Part shown: one piece after another, positions 19,362-28,126 of the stretch
Layout: the number at the start of each line of letters is the position of its first letter
Numbering within the stretch: the stretch's first letter is position 1
From: Acinetobacter sp. Marseille-Q1618
GTDB lineage: Bacteria; Pseudomonadota; Gammaproteobacteria; Pseudomonadales; Moraxellaceae
Length of the DNA stretch: 64,000 nt
NCBI RefSeq assembly: GCF_902809855.1
Contig: NZ_CADDWJ010000003.1
Location: 248,001-312,000 of the forward strand
Direction of reading: 5' to 3'
Program-made: the position numbers and the translations under genes
The notes under the pieces: model-generated
The model's input: only the letters and a program-made list of their open reading frames with translations
What the model was told of the DNA's origin: nothing
Database searches by the model: none

Positions 19362-20645
19362 ATGTCTATCCTAAGTTGGGACGATTTTGAAGATGATGAA
19401 CCGAAACAAGCTGCACAAGCTCACCAGCCTGCGCCCGTCGAACCGAAAAAAACGACTGATTCGCAAGTGGTACCTGATGCACAGCAATCATCGCAGAATT
19501 TGGCAACTGCACAATCCACTGGAACCCATTCAACACGATCAACAAATCCAACCGATTCGTTGGCAAGAGCATCTGACGCTCTAGAAAAATTAGACGTAGC
19601 ACCTGGCTTAGAAGAGTTAGAAATGGGTGCGCAACGTGTGCAAGTTGACGACAAAGCCATGATCAACTGCCGTGCTGACTTAAATCAACTTGTACCGTTC
19701 AAATACGAATGGGCTTGGCAAAAGTATCTCGATGGTTGTGCAAACCACTGGATGCCACAAGAAGTCAACATGAACCATGACATCGCACTTTGGAAGTCTG
19801 AAAATGGTTTAACCGAAGATGAGCGTACCATTGTTATGCGTTCACTTGGTTTCTTCTCGACTGCCGACTCATTGGTTGCAAATAACTTGGTCTTGGCGAT
19901 TTACCGTCATATTACCAACCCAGAATGTCGTCAATACATTTTACGTCAAGCATTTGAAGAAGCCATTCACACGCATGCTTATCAATACTGTATCGAATCT
20001 CTAGGTATGGACGAAGGCGAAGTCTTCAATATGTATCGTGAAGTTCCATCTGTTGCACGTAAAGCAGCATGGGGCTTGAAATATACACAATCTCTAAGTG
20101 ATCCTACTTTCAAAACAGGAACACCTGAAAACGATCAAATTTTACTGCGTAACTTGATCGCGTTTTATTGTGTACTTGAAGGGATCTTCTTCTACTGTGG
20201 TTTCAGCCAAATCCTATCAATGGGTCGTCGTAACAAGATGAATGGTGTTGCTGAGCAATTCCAGTACATTTTGCGTGATGAGTCGATGCACTTGAACTTT
20301 GGTATCGACATGATCAACCAAATCAAGATCGAAAACCCACATCTTTGGACAGCAGAGTTCCAAGAAGAAATTATTCAAATGATTCTTGAAGGTACAGTAC
20401 TTGAGATCGAATATGCGCGTGACACTATGCCACGTGGCGTATTAGGTATGAATGCTGCAATGATGGAAGAATATTTGAAATTCATTTGTAACCGTCGTTT
20501 AGCACAATTGGGATTACCTGAACAATTCTCAGGAGTTAATAACCCATTCCAGTGGATGTCTGAAATGATGGACTTGCGTAAAGAGAAGAATTTCTTTGAA
20601 ACACGTGTCACTGATTATCAAACTGGTGGTGCGTTAAGTTGGTAA
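19362..20645 (+). CDS. nrdB: Ribonucleoside-diphosphate reductase class Ia, small subunit
   Basis: Beta subunit that holds the di-iron centre and tyrosyl radical used by NrdA. 427 residues, with a 70-80 residue N-terminal extension (Q-, A- and T-rich, low complexity) compared with E. coli NrdB. Metal-ligand segments are visible: [11 protein letters not shown] with the likely radical tyrosine, E-G-I-F-F-Y-C-G-F and [19 protein letters not shown] ribosome site precedes ATG. A hairpin terminator follows. Confidence 0.96.
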   Translation: MSILSWDDFEDDEPKQAAQAHQPAPVEPKKTTDSQVVPDAQQSSQNLATAQSTGTHSTRSTNPTDSLARASDALEKLDVAPGLEELEMGAQRVQVDDKAMINCRADLNQLVPFKYEWAWQKYLDGCANHWMPQEVNMNHDIALWKSENGLTEDERTIVMRSLGFFSTADSLVANNLVLAIYRHITNPECRQYILRQAFEEAIHTHAYQYCIESLGMDEGEVFNMYREVPSVARKAAWGLKYTQSLSDPTFKTGTPENDQILLRNLIAFYCVLEGIFFYCGFSQILSMGRRNKMNGVAEQFQYILRDESMHLNFGIDMINQIKIENPHLWTAEFQEEIIQMILEGTVLEIEYARDTMPRGVLGMNAAMMEEYLKFICNRRLAQLGLPEQFSGVNNPFQWMSEMMDLRKEKNFFETRVTDYQTGGALSW

Positions 20646-20656
20646 GTTGAGTAATT

Positions 20657-20682
20657 AAAGGAGGGTTTTTAACCCTCCTTTT
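20657..20682 (+). terminator. nrdB intrinsic terminator
   Basis: Stem AAAGGAGGGTT / AACCCTCCTTT with a TTT loop followed by further T, 12 bases after the nrdB stop. Confidence 0.9.
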
Positions 20683-20842
20683 TAATGCTTATATGTAAAT
20701 AAATAGTCACTTCAACTTAATTATTTAGCAAACTCTCAAACAGCTATTTTATTGAGATAAATTCTGCGCCTAATCTATATTGCTAGTGCTTGCTCATTTA
20801 CAATACATCTTCATAAAATGATTAAAACGTTAAGAGTTCATT

Positions 20843-21565
20843 ATGATCATCATCGGACATCGTGGTGCACGTGGCGAAGCACCTGAAAATACTTTGGGCG
20901 GTTTTCAATACCTCCATGACTTAGGTATTCGCGCAGTCGAATTTGATGTCCGCCAACTAAAAGATGATGAACTGATCATCATACACGATGATAATTTACT
21001 CAGAACTACAGGCATTAATCAAAAACTATATGAATTAGAAAGCACGGAATTAAGTGACTATAATCAAGCTAACATTTGGATGGATTGGGACAAGCAAATT
21101 ACCCCTACGCTAAAACAAACTCTGAATATTATTCAAGATTTTGATCATATTGAAGTCGAAGTCAAAACAGTTGACACACAGCAACAAGCTGAAAAATTAG
21201 TGATCGAACTACAAAAACAATTACAAGGTTTTGAAAAATCTGCTGTGATTACCAGTTTTGATTTAAAAATTCATCAAGCCTTAAGACAGCAAAAAACTGA
21301 ATTTAAACAAGGATTATTGATTGAAAATGACATCGGTGAATATGCAATTGAACAAGCACTGGAACTCAATTGTGTTCAGATCGGTTGGATGAATCAACTT
21401 GCAACCGATCACATCATTCAAAAAACTCAAGCAGCACAATTAAATACCAGTGTGTGGACTGTAAATGATATTGAACGTGCCCGACGTTTATGTGAACTCG
21501 GCGTTCAAGGTTTGATTACAGATTTTCCTAAAATGATGCAAACTGCTTTGCAACACAGCCGATAA
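20843..21565 (+). CDS. Glycerophosphodiester phosphodiesterase family protein
   Basis: Predicted cytoplasmic enzyme that hydrolyses glycerophosphodiesters to glycerol-3-phosphate and an alcohol. 240 residues, the size of UgpQ-type enzymes. The catalytic signature I-G-H-R-G-A-R-G-E-A-P-E-N-T lies at residues 3-16, followed by E-F-D-V-R and I-H-D-D-N-L-L-R-T-T-G. E-V-E-V-K in the middle and the final W-T-V-N-D ... G-V-Q-G-L-I-T-D-F-P complete the TIM-barrel family pattern. No signal peptide. It is monocistronic, and the ribosome site (AAGAG) is weak. Confidence 0.88.
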   Translation: MIIIGHRGARGEAPENTLGGFQYLHDLGIRAVEFDVRQLKDDELIIIHDDNLLRTTGINQKLYELESTELSDYNQANIWMDWDKQITPTLKQTLNIIQDFDHIEVEVKTVDTQQQAEKLVIELQKQLQGFEKSAVITSFDLKIHQALRQQKTEFKQGLLIENDIGEYAIEQALELNCVQIGWMNQLATDHIIQKTQAAQLNTSVWTVNDIERARRLCELGVQGLITDFPKMMQTALQHSR

Positions 21566-21905
21566 TACTCTATAAAATTGTTGATATTTTGTTCTATTTT
21601 GACTTTTAAATGAAATATTACAATGTCACGTTCTGTATAAAATCAAAGATTAAAGACTAATTTTTGCACAATTCCACCACAGGGTTTTACCTAAATTTGC
21701 ATGATATGCGTTGTTTCTTTTTTCCGATAAAATCTACTAAAAACATGTTTTATTCTGTTACTGTTTTGTACAATACAGTTGTAGAATAATACTAGTGAAC
21801 AACTGTTTTAGCATGTTATTATTCACGCATTGCAGCCTCATAAAAAGCGTCGGCTGTACCTTATTTTTACCTAATATTTAAAGGTTTTTAGGAGTGCTGT
21901 TGGAG
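21566..21905. other. Intergenic region upstream of the desaturase
   Basis: 340 bases without a gene. It contains the palindromic operator candidate at 21760-21806 and an AGGAG at 21890-21894 that serves the desaturase start. Confidence 0.7.
21760..21806. promoter_or_regulatory. Palindromic operator candidate upstream of the desaturase
   Basis: ACTGTTTTGTACAATACAGT (21760-21779) is palindromic at 9 of 10 base pairs. Its right arm overlaps ACAGTTGT (21775-21782), which is repeated inverted as ACAACTGT at 21799-21806; ACTGTTTT occurs in both places. Such nested dyads are typical of TetR-family sites. FabR/DesT-type regulators of unsaturated fatty acid genes are candidates by analogy only. Confidence 0.5.
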
Positions 21906-23069
21906 ATGAATGCTCCCCTACCCAAAGCCCCAATTAACTGGATCGGTGTATTCGCGTTAGTTTTATTACCTATCGTCGCACTTATCGCCATTCCTTTGTA
22001 TGCTTGGCATCATGATTTCAGTACTGCGGCTTGGATCAGCTTATTCGTGCTACTTGGTTTTAGTAGTTTAGGTATTACAGCGGGTTATCATCGTCTGTGG
22101 GCACATCGTGCCTATGAAGCGACCTTACCGCTTAAAATTATTTTAATGATTATGGGTACTTTTGCAGTTCAAAACAGTATTTTGTTTTGGGCTTCAGGTC
22201 ACCGTACTCATCACCGTCATGTGGATGATATCGATCAAGACCCTTATTCGATTAATAATGGATTTTGGTATGCGCACATCGGTTGGATGTTACGCAATTA
22301 TCCTGCATCTGAACCTAATTATAAAAATGCGCAAGATTTGCTCAATGACAAATTGGTTATGTTCCAACATAAATACTATATCCCGTTGGTGATTGGCGTT
22401 CATGCTGCAATTTTATTACCAATCGGTTGGGCTGTAGGTGATATGTGGGGTGTTTTGTTATTAGGTGGTTTAATTCGCTTAATCATTAGCCATCACGTAA
22501 CATTCTTCATTAACTCACTGTGCCATATGTGGGGCAAACGCCCTTATACAGATGAAAATACAGCACGTGATAATTTCATCCTTGCAATCGCAACTTGGGG
22601 TGAGGGTTATCATAACTACCATCATATTTTCCAATACGACTATCGTAATGGCGTGAAATGGTGGCAGTATGATCCAACGAAATGGCTAATCTGGTCTTGT
22701 TCTAAAGTGGGTCTTGCAAAAAATTTACGTCGTATTCCAAGCTTTAATATTAAAAAAGCTGAATTGGCAATGCGTTTTAAATATGCAGAACAAGATTTAG
22801 CCGTTTATGGGCACGATGTGAATGCGGATATCTTGGCAATGAAACAGAAAGTTGCTCAAGAATACGAAGCATTTACCAATACCTTAAATGATTGGGCTGC
22901 ATTGAAAGAGCAAGAGTTACAAACTAAAAAAGCATCTGTGGCTGAAAAATTACATCAAATGGACAGTAAACTTAAAGTTGACTTCCAATTGGTAGAGCAA
23001 AAACTTGCTTTCCACCGTGAACGCTTAGAAACTTTGATGCGTGGCATTAAAAAGAATGTCGTTTCTTAA
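21906..23069 (+). CDS. Acyl-CoA delta-9 fatty acid desaturase
   Basis: Membrane di-iron enzyme that introduces a double bond into acyl chains. Chosen start ATG 21906 (M-N-A-P-L-P-K), 387 residues; a GTG at 21894 lies inside the AGGAG itself. The three histidine boxes are visible: H62-R-L-W-A-H67, H99-R-T-H-H103 and G-Y-H-N-Y-H-H. Four hydrophobic helices flank them. After about residue 285 comes a roughly 100-residue charged tail with heptad-like pattern (predicted coiled coil), longer than in the minimal enzyme. A palindromic operator candidate lies upstream. Confidence 0.9.
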   Translation: MNAPLPKAPINWIGVFALVLLPIVALIAIPLYAWHHDFSTAAWISLFVLLGFSSLGITAGYHRLWAHRAYEATLPLKIILMIMGTFAVQNSILFWASGHRTHHRHVDDIDQDPYSINNGFWYAHIGWMLRNYPASEPNYKNAQDLLNDKLVMFQHKYYIPLVIGVHAAILLPIGWAVGDMWGVLLLGGLIRLIISHHVTFFINSLCHMWGKRPYTDENTARDNFILAIATWGEGYHNYHHIFQYDYRNGVKWWQYDPTKWLIWSCSKVGLAKNLRRIPSFNIKKAELAMRFKYAEQDLAVYGHDVNADILAMKQKVAQEYEAFTNTLNDWAALKEQELQTKKASVAEKLHQMDSKLKVDFQLVEQKLAFHRERLETLMRGIKKNVVS

Positions 23070-23089
23070 TCAAATGAATATGCAAGAAT

Positions 23090-23106
23090 AGCTCCGACAT
23101 GGGGCT
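23090..23106 (+). terminator. Desaturase terminator
   Basis: Short stem AGCTCC / GGGGCT (one G-U) with a 5-base loop, followed by TTTCTTTT. Confidence 0.65.
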
Positions 23107-23201
23107 TTTCTTTTATCATTTAAAAAGATCAAAAGAAGCCTATCTCATAAAAAATAGCCTTTGTCTTACACACCCTAAACGACATAAATAAGAGAATAAA
23201 A

Positions 23202-23532
23202 ATGAACCTGAACAATATCCCTTTCGGAACGACCAATTGGAATGATATCCCCATAACTCGTCATGAAGGCGCACAAGGCTATGCACTTTGGCGCACTCAG
23301 CAGTTTGACAATATCCGTGTTAGGATGGTCGAATATTCAGAAGGCTACCTTGCCGATCATTTCTGTTCTAAAGGTCATATTTTATTTTGTTTAGAAGGTT
23401 AATCACATACTGAATTTGCAGATGGTCGAACTTTTAATTTAACAGCGGGAATGAGCTATCAAGTCGCTGACAATGCTGAAGCGCATCGCTCCTCAACAAG
23501 AGTTAGAACAAAATTGTTTTATTGTTGATTAA
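23202..23532 (+). pseudogene. Cupin-fold protein (DHCW-motif type), disrupted
   Basis: The intact first part (67 codons to 23402, M-N-L-N-N-I-P-F-G) ends in F-C-L-E-G followed by TAA. The same frame continues after the stop with S-H-T-E-F-A-D-G-R-T-F-N-L and G-M-S-Y-Q-V-A-D-N-A-E-A-H-R-S-S-T, the family's C-terminal half. A second lesion, one extra T in the run near 23517-23520, replaces the expected K-L-F-I-V-D end; without it the frame would stop at 23530-23532. The motif D-H-F-C-S-K-G-H-I-L is the family signature with small variation. Nonsense plus frameshift suggests a decayed gene, not a single sequencing error. Confidence 0.8.
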
Positions 23533-23620
23533 CATTAAAGTGGACTCAAACAGTTGGAATTCATCCAATCCATCTGATAACTTTGCTATAGTTTAGACAA
23601 AGCCATTTTGATGACCTGTT

Positions 23621-25063
23621 ATGCACTTCAATTCACGCTACCCTTCACTTAACTCTAAACTTTATCATGAGCAAATGCCTGTACCACTCAAAGGTGCAAA
23701 AGCAGGTCATTTTAATGTAGCTTTAGCAGAGCAATTACAGTGGTCAGCACAAGATAAAACTGAATGGGTTGAAATTTGTAGCGGACAAAAAACTTTCCCT
23801 GAATTTCACCCATTGGCGATGGTCTACGCAGGACATCAGTTTGGACAATGGGCGGGACAACTTGGTGATGGACGTGGCTTACTCATTGCACAGATTTTAG
23901 ATAAAAATAACCAAACCATAGATTTACATTTAAAAGGTGCAGGCTCAACGCCCTACTCTCGTATGGGCGATGGTCGTGCGGTTTTACGCTCTGTCATCCG
24001 TGAGTATTTAGCAGGTCATGCCTTAAATGCTTTGGGTGTGCCTTCAAGCAATGCTGTTGGATTTACCAGCTCAGAACAAGGTGTACAACGTGAAAAATTA
24101 GAGTTGGGCGCAATGATGCTACGCACTTCAGATTGTCATATTCGACTGGGGCATTTTGAATGGATCAATCAATACCAACCTGATTTACTCCAAGAATTTA
24201 CTGAAAAATGTATCGAATGGCACTACCCTGAATGTCTTCAAGCTGAGCATCCAATTTTAGCATTTGCCAGTAAAGTTATTCAAAATACTGCGGTAATGAT
24301 CGCAAAATGGCAATTGGTTGGTTTTGCACATGGTGTAATGAACACCGATAATCTCAATATTACAGGTACAACTTTGGACTTTGGTCCATATGGTTTTATG
24401 GAGCGTTTTCGTCCAAATTGGATCAATAATCACAGTGATTACAACGGTCGTTATACCTATCAAAACCAGCCGAGTATTGCCCATTGGAATTTATGGAATT
24501 GGTTAAATAACCTTATTCCACTTGCAAGACCTGAAAATAAACAACAATTTAAACAAGATTTAGCACAGTGTTTAGAACATTTCGAGCCGACATTCCTTGA
24601 ACATTACACCCATGGTTTATGCCAGAAAATGGGCTTACCAAGTTTCCACAAAGACAGTTTTGATTGTGCAATGGTATTTCTAAAAATTTTGCAAAGCGAA
24701 CAATTAGACTATACTAACAGTTTTGTACGTTTACAAAATAAGCAATATGAAGCCATTAAAGATGACTGTTTAGATCGCCGACAGTTTGAAAGTTTCTTGG
24801 CACAGTATGAAAATATTCGTGAAAATCAAGATACCGATGTCTTAGATGCTGAAATGCGTACAACCAATCCGATTTATATTTTGCGTAACCATATGGCGCA
24901 AAAGGCAATCGAAGCAGCAGAGAGAAATGATTTTTCTGAAGTAGATCGCCTGTTTAAATTACTCAGTCAACCATTTACTCAACAGCCTGATTTGGAAAAA
25001 GCGGAAGACTTAGCACCGTTGCCAAGTGATGTTCCTGAAGTCATGGTGAGCTGCTCATCCTAA
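23621..25063 (+). CDS. selO: Protein adenylyltransferase SelO (YdiU/UPF0061)
   Basis: Pseudokinase-fold enzyme known in E. coli to transfer AMP to proteins and linked to oxidative stress. 480 residues, typical length. Family blocks are visible: G-Q-L-G-D-G-R-G, L-K-G-A-G-x-T-P-Y-S-R-M-G-D-G-R-A-V-L-R-S (residues about 105-125), S-E-Q-G-V-Q-R-E-K-L-E-L-G, and the metal/active-site segment H-G-V-M-N-T-D-N-L-N-I-x-G-x-T-L-D-F-G-P-Y-G-F. The SelO C-terminal redox cysteine may be the near-terminal V-S-C-S-S. No obvious Shine-Dalgarno. Confidence 0.92.
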   Translation: MHFNSRYPSLNSKLYHEQMPVPLKGAKAGHFNVALAEQLQWSAQDKTEWVEICSGQKTFPEFHPLAMVYAGHQFGQWAGQLGDGRGLLIAQILDKNNQTIDLHLKGAGSTPYSRMGDGRAVLRSVIREYLAGHALNALGVPSSNAVGFTSSEQGVQREKLELGAMMLRTSDCHIRLGHFEWINQYQPDLLQEFTEKCIEWHYPECLQAEHPILAFASKVIQNTAVMIAKWQLVGFAHGVMNTDNLNITGTTLDFGPYGFMERFRPNWINNHSDYNGRYTYQNQPSIAHWNLWNWLNNLIPLARPENKQQFKQDLAQCLEHFEPTFLEHYTHGLCQKMGLPSFHKDSFDCAMVFLKILQSEQLDYTNSFVRLQNKQYEAIKDDCLDRRQFESFLAQYENIRENQDTDVLDAEMRTTNPIYILRNHMAQKAIEAAERNDFSEVDRLFKLLSQPFTQQPDLEKAEDLAPLPSDVPEVMVSCSS

Positions 25064-25106
25064 ACATGCTATAAATCCGTTATAAATAATTTTTGGAATG
25101 ATCTAA

Positions 25107-25742
25107 ATGAATAAAGATCATAGATTACTTTTAGAAGAAATCATTGATACTTCATACAATCTATTAATCCGTAAACTTGCACATGGCGGGCTTAAAGCCA
25201 GAAATGAAAGTGCTTTTCAGTTGGAGTTTGGGCATATTTTAAAAACGATTGGTCAGCTTTATGAGTTTCGAATCGAAGATAAGTTTAATTTGGAGTTTGA
25301 AACTTATCTTACGCTCAATCAAAAAAGTATAAAAAGTAGATCTTTTAAAGCCCGTGTCGATTTACTTCTGACCTATCAAGATGATCTACACTCTGCCCAA
25401 GCCGCTATCGAATTGAAATTTTTTAAGAAAGAAAATCATCGAAAACCCAATAATCGTTATGATGTATTTAAAGACATTTCAAATTTAGAAATGTATAAAA
25501 AACAAGGAATTGATCTTTGTTATTTTATTCTAGCTACAGATCATGCTCATTACTGTTCGCAAGAAAAATATTCCCCTGATACCGCTGATTTTGATTTTAG
25601 AGATCAAAGTCACTATTCCAAAGGAAAAGTTTTACAATACAAAACTCAAAAACCTTATGGTGATGATATTATTTTGGAACAAGATTATTCTTTTCACTGG
25701 GATAAGATCATAGACTTAAATTTTCTGAAAATAAAAGTTTAA
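25107..25742 (+). CDS. PD-(D/E)XK nuclease-like protein of unknown role
   Basis: 211 residues, soluble, basic. I do not recognise a named family, but the core pattern of PD-(D/E)XK enzymes is clear: E40 in an N-terminal helix, D85 (A-R-V-D-L-L-L), then 16 residues later E102-L-K104 (A-A-I-E-L-K-F-F), followed by a helix and a strand (C-Y-F-I-L-A). No methyltransferase, helicase or toxin partner is adjacent; neighbours are SelO and an L,D-transpeptidase. It could be a solitary restriction-like or DNA-repair nuclease. Function is inferred from motif spacing only. Confidence 0.6.
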   Translation: MNKDHRLLLEEIIDTSYNLLIRKLAHGGLKARNESAFQLEFGHILKTIGQLYEFRIEDKFNLEFETYLTLNQKSIKSRSFKARVDLLLTYQDDLHSAQAAIELKFFKKENHRKPNNRYDVFKDISNLEMYKKQGIDLCYFILATDHAHYCSQEKYSPDTADFDFRDQSHYSKGKVLQYKTQKPYGDDIILEQDYSFHWDKIIDLNFLKIKV

Positions 25743-25870
25743 ACAAAGGCATAATTCGTTCTACCACGCTTTTTCTCTATTGATCAGATCATTTTATCAA
25801 TGTGGGTTTGATCGAACGTGAACTTTTAAAATCAATAAACCAAAAATAGATTTATTTTATATAGATAACT

Positions 25871-26473
25871 ATGAGTAAAAAGGCGATTTTTAGCATATTC
25901 ATTGGACTGTGCCTTGTGATTGCAGGGATATTTGCCTATCAAAAATATAATAAATATCTTCCAACGAAACAAACGAGCATTTTAATACCAATGCCTCTCA
26001 CAATGGCTGAAATGGCAAAAATCCGCCAAGAAACCCCGATTACCGAAGTCAAAGTATATAAGTCCAAACATACCGTTGAACTGCTACATCGGGAGCAAAG
26101 TATTCGTACTTATTCGATGCGCTTAGGTTTTGATCCGATTGGACATAAAGTTCAAGAAGGTGATGGAAAAACACCTGAAGGTCAGTATGTTTTAGATTGG
26201 CGTAATCCCAAAAGTGCATTTTATAAATCTTTGCATATCTCCTATCCAAATGCACAAGATCAAGCCAAAGCCAAGCAACTTGGTGTGTCTGCAGGTGGTG
26301 ACATTATGATTCATGGTTCAGCGACCACCACACAAGTCGCAAAACTTCCCAAGCTAATGACCTATATGCCACGTAATGACTGGACTTGGGGTTGTGTCGC
26401 TGTGCGTAATATTGATATGGATGAAATCTGGACACTGGTTGATGATGGCACAATCATTAGCATTTATCCCTAA
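25871..26473 (+). CDS. L,D-transpeptidase (YkuD) family protein
   Basis: Predicted envelope enzyme that forms or edits peptidoglycan crosslinks. 200 residues: an N-terminal membrane anchor or signal (about 5-23), then the YkuD domain (about 58-198) with catalytic H148 (M-I-H-G-S) and C175 (W-T-W-G-C-V-A-V-R-N). The usual motif is S-x-G-C-I-R; here W-G-C-V-A-V is a variant, as seen in the ErfK-like subgroup with substrate preparation G-D-G-K-T-P-E-G near residues 97-104. Followed after 35 bases by a YjbR-like gene. Confidence 0.85.
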   Translation: MSKKAIFSIFIGLCLVIAGIFAYQKYNKYLPTKQTSILIPMPLTMAEMAKIRQETPITEVKVYKSKHTVELLHREQSIRTYSMRLGFDPIGHKVQEGDGKTPEGQYVLDWRNPKSAFYKSLHISYPNAQDQAKAKQLGVSAGGDIMIHGSATTTQVAKLPKLMTYMPRNDWTWGCVAVRNIDMDEIWTLVDDGTIISIYP

Positions 26474-26508
26474 AGCATCAAAGATAAATAAGAAGAGGAA
26501 ATAAAGCC

Positions 26509-26889
26509 ATGAATGCAGATGAAATTCAAACTTATGCGATACATATTGCCGCACAACTTCCTTTGGCTGAGTTAAGCTATCCTTTTGGTGAAGATGTGCA
26601 TGTCTTTAAAGTGATGGATAAAATTTTTATGATGAGCTTTCAACATGCAACTCAAAAAATAATAAATCTCAAATGTAACCCTGAACAATCTGAAATTTTA
26701 CGTGATTTATATCCCTCTATTCATACAGGCTATCACATGAATAAACAACACTGGATTTCAGTCTATGCAGGTGAAAAAATTGATCAGGCATTAGTTGAAG
26801 ATTTGGTTAAAACTTCATATCAATTGGTCACGGATAAATTAACCAAGAAACAGAAACAAGTTTTAGCTGTCTATTCTGAAATTATTTAA
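26509..26889 (+). CDS. MmcQ/YjbR family protein
   Basis: 126-residue small soluble protein of the CyaY-like-fold YjbR family, often described as DNA-binding. Pattern E-L-S-Y-P-F-G-E-D-V-H-V-F-K-V-M-D-K-I-F near residues 21-40 and H-M-N-K-Q-H-W-I-S-V near residues 78-87 are the family landmarks. It probably shares a transcript with the L,D-transpeptidase gene. Biological role not established. Confidence 0.8.
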   Translation: MNADEIQTYAIHIAAQLPLAELSYPFGEDVHVFKVMDKIFMMSFQHATQKIINLKCNPEQSEILRDLYPSIHTGYHMNKQHWISVYAGEKIDQALVEDLVKTSYQLVTDKLTKKQKQVLAVYSEII

Positions 26890-26919
26890 CATCTAAAATC
26901 GGCATATTTTTTAAATATT

Positions 26920-27225
26920 TTAATCAAATACGTGGCGAATCAGTGTCAATATCATCCGAATCGGATAGGCAATTAAATGAAAAAATCCTTGGATAATCCA
27001 TTGATCTAAAAATAGTTCCTGTACAACATCAGCTCGCCTACTCTCTCTATTTTGCGAATATGGCGCAATACAATAAGCAAGTACAAAAAAGATCATCATC
27101 AAGATGAGTAAAATATAATGCTCTAAATCAGTAAGAAAAAATGTCCCTAAGCAAACAAATGCCGTAATAAAAAAAAGCACAGCAATAAATCTACGCAAAT
27201 GATAATAATCGGATGAGTTAGACAT
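26920..27225 (-). CDS. Small membrane protein, unknown function
   Basis: 101 residues with two adjacent hydrophobic helices (about 11-31 and 36-54) and a C-terminal amphipathic part with a third weakly hydrophobic stretch. I do not recognise it. Convergent with the YjbR-like gene and in the same direction as baeR, with nearly 200 bases between them. Confidence 0.6.
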   Translation of the reverse strand: MSNSSDYYHLRRFIAVLFFITAFVCLGTFFLTDLEHYILLILMMIFFVLAYCIAPYSQNRESRRADVVQELFLDQWIIQGFFHLIAYPIRMILTLIRHVFD

Positions 27226-27372
27226 TTTAGTTTTCTATTGACCTTATTCGACTGATTATAATTCAAGCATAATTCTTATAAAAATACAGATCAAAAGCAA
27301 TTTTCATCATAGAAGCATGTCATCTGATTGTTTATTTTTTAATATACGTTATCAGCAGTTATACCCAAAATC

Positions 27373-27398
27373 TGTGGATAAACCTGTGCTTATCCACA
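27373..27398. promoter_or_regulatory. Inverted pair of DnaA boxes / hairpin after baeR
   Basis: TGTGGATAA (27373-27381) and TTATCCACA (27390-27398) are two perfect DnaA boxes facing each other with 8 bases between. The same dyad forms a 9-bp hairpin that, on the minus strand, is followed by GATTTT and could act as a weak baeR terminator. Confidence 0.5.
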
Positions 27399-27423
27399 AA
27401 CCATGTTTCAAATTGTAAATTTT

Positions 27424-28110
27424 TTAATCTTCTGGATATTCAAAACGATAGCCTACTCCATAAACAGCTTGCACCCATTCATGACGGTTACCAGTTTCTG
27501 CTGCTTCTGAAATTTTACGACGTAAGTTCTTGATATGACTATCAATAACTCGGTCAGCAACATCAAAACTATCTGGATTGATATGGTCTAAAAGTTGCGC
27601 ACGTGAATACACTTGCCCAACATGCTCTAGGAATAATTCCAATAAACGGAATTCAGTTGGTGTTAAATTCAACGATTTTTGTTGATACCAGATGCGTTGT
27701 TGTGCTTTATCCATACGGAATAAATTATTTTCCTCAGGTTCAGCTTTACGCTCTAAACGACGCAATACTGCTTGCACACGTGCGACTAACTCTTTTGGAC
27801 TAAACGGTTTACAGACATAATCATCTGCACCCATGTTTAGCCCCAATACACGGTCAATCTCTTCAGTACGTGCTGTTACCATAATAATCGGTAAGTCAGA
27901 CTGTTCACGAACTTTACGGCAAATGGTCAAGCCATCCATACGTGGCACCATCAAATCTAAAATCATCAAACTTGGTTTACGTTGCAAGAAACTGTCATAT
28001 GCTTCTTGTCCATCATGAAACATACTGACTTCTAAGCCTGCTGCTTCAAGATAATCTCGCACTAACTCTGCAAGTTCCACTTCATCTTCTACAAGCATAA
28101 TATGCTTCAT
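27424..28110 (-). CDS. baeR: Response regulator BaeR (OmpR family)
   Basis: 228 residues: receiver domain (about 3-115) with D9, phosphoacceptor D52 (M-I-L-D-L-M-V-P-R) and K near 101 (V-C-K-P-F-S-P-K-E), then a winged-helix domain (about 130-225, D-R-V-I-D-S-H-I-K-N-L-R-R-K). The sequence closely matches Acinetobacter BaeR as I recall it. In the genus BaeSR activates AdeABC and other efflux genes under envelope stress; that is family knowledge. Transcribed just after baeS with a 16-base gap. Confidence 0.93.
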   Translation of the reverse strand: MKHIMLVEDEVELAELVRDYLEAAGLEVSMFHDGQEAYDSFLQRKPSLMILDLMVPRMDGLTICRKVREQSDLPIIMVTARTEEIDRVLGLNMGADDYVCKPFSPKELVARVQAVLRRLERKAEPEENNLFRMDKAQQRIWYQQKSLNLTPTEFRLLELFLEHVGQVYSRAQLLDHINPDSFDVADRVIDSHIKNLRRKISEAAETGNRHEWVQAVYGVGYRFEYPED

Positions 28111-28126
28111 GTTGTATTTTCCTTTT

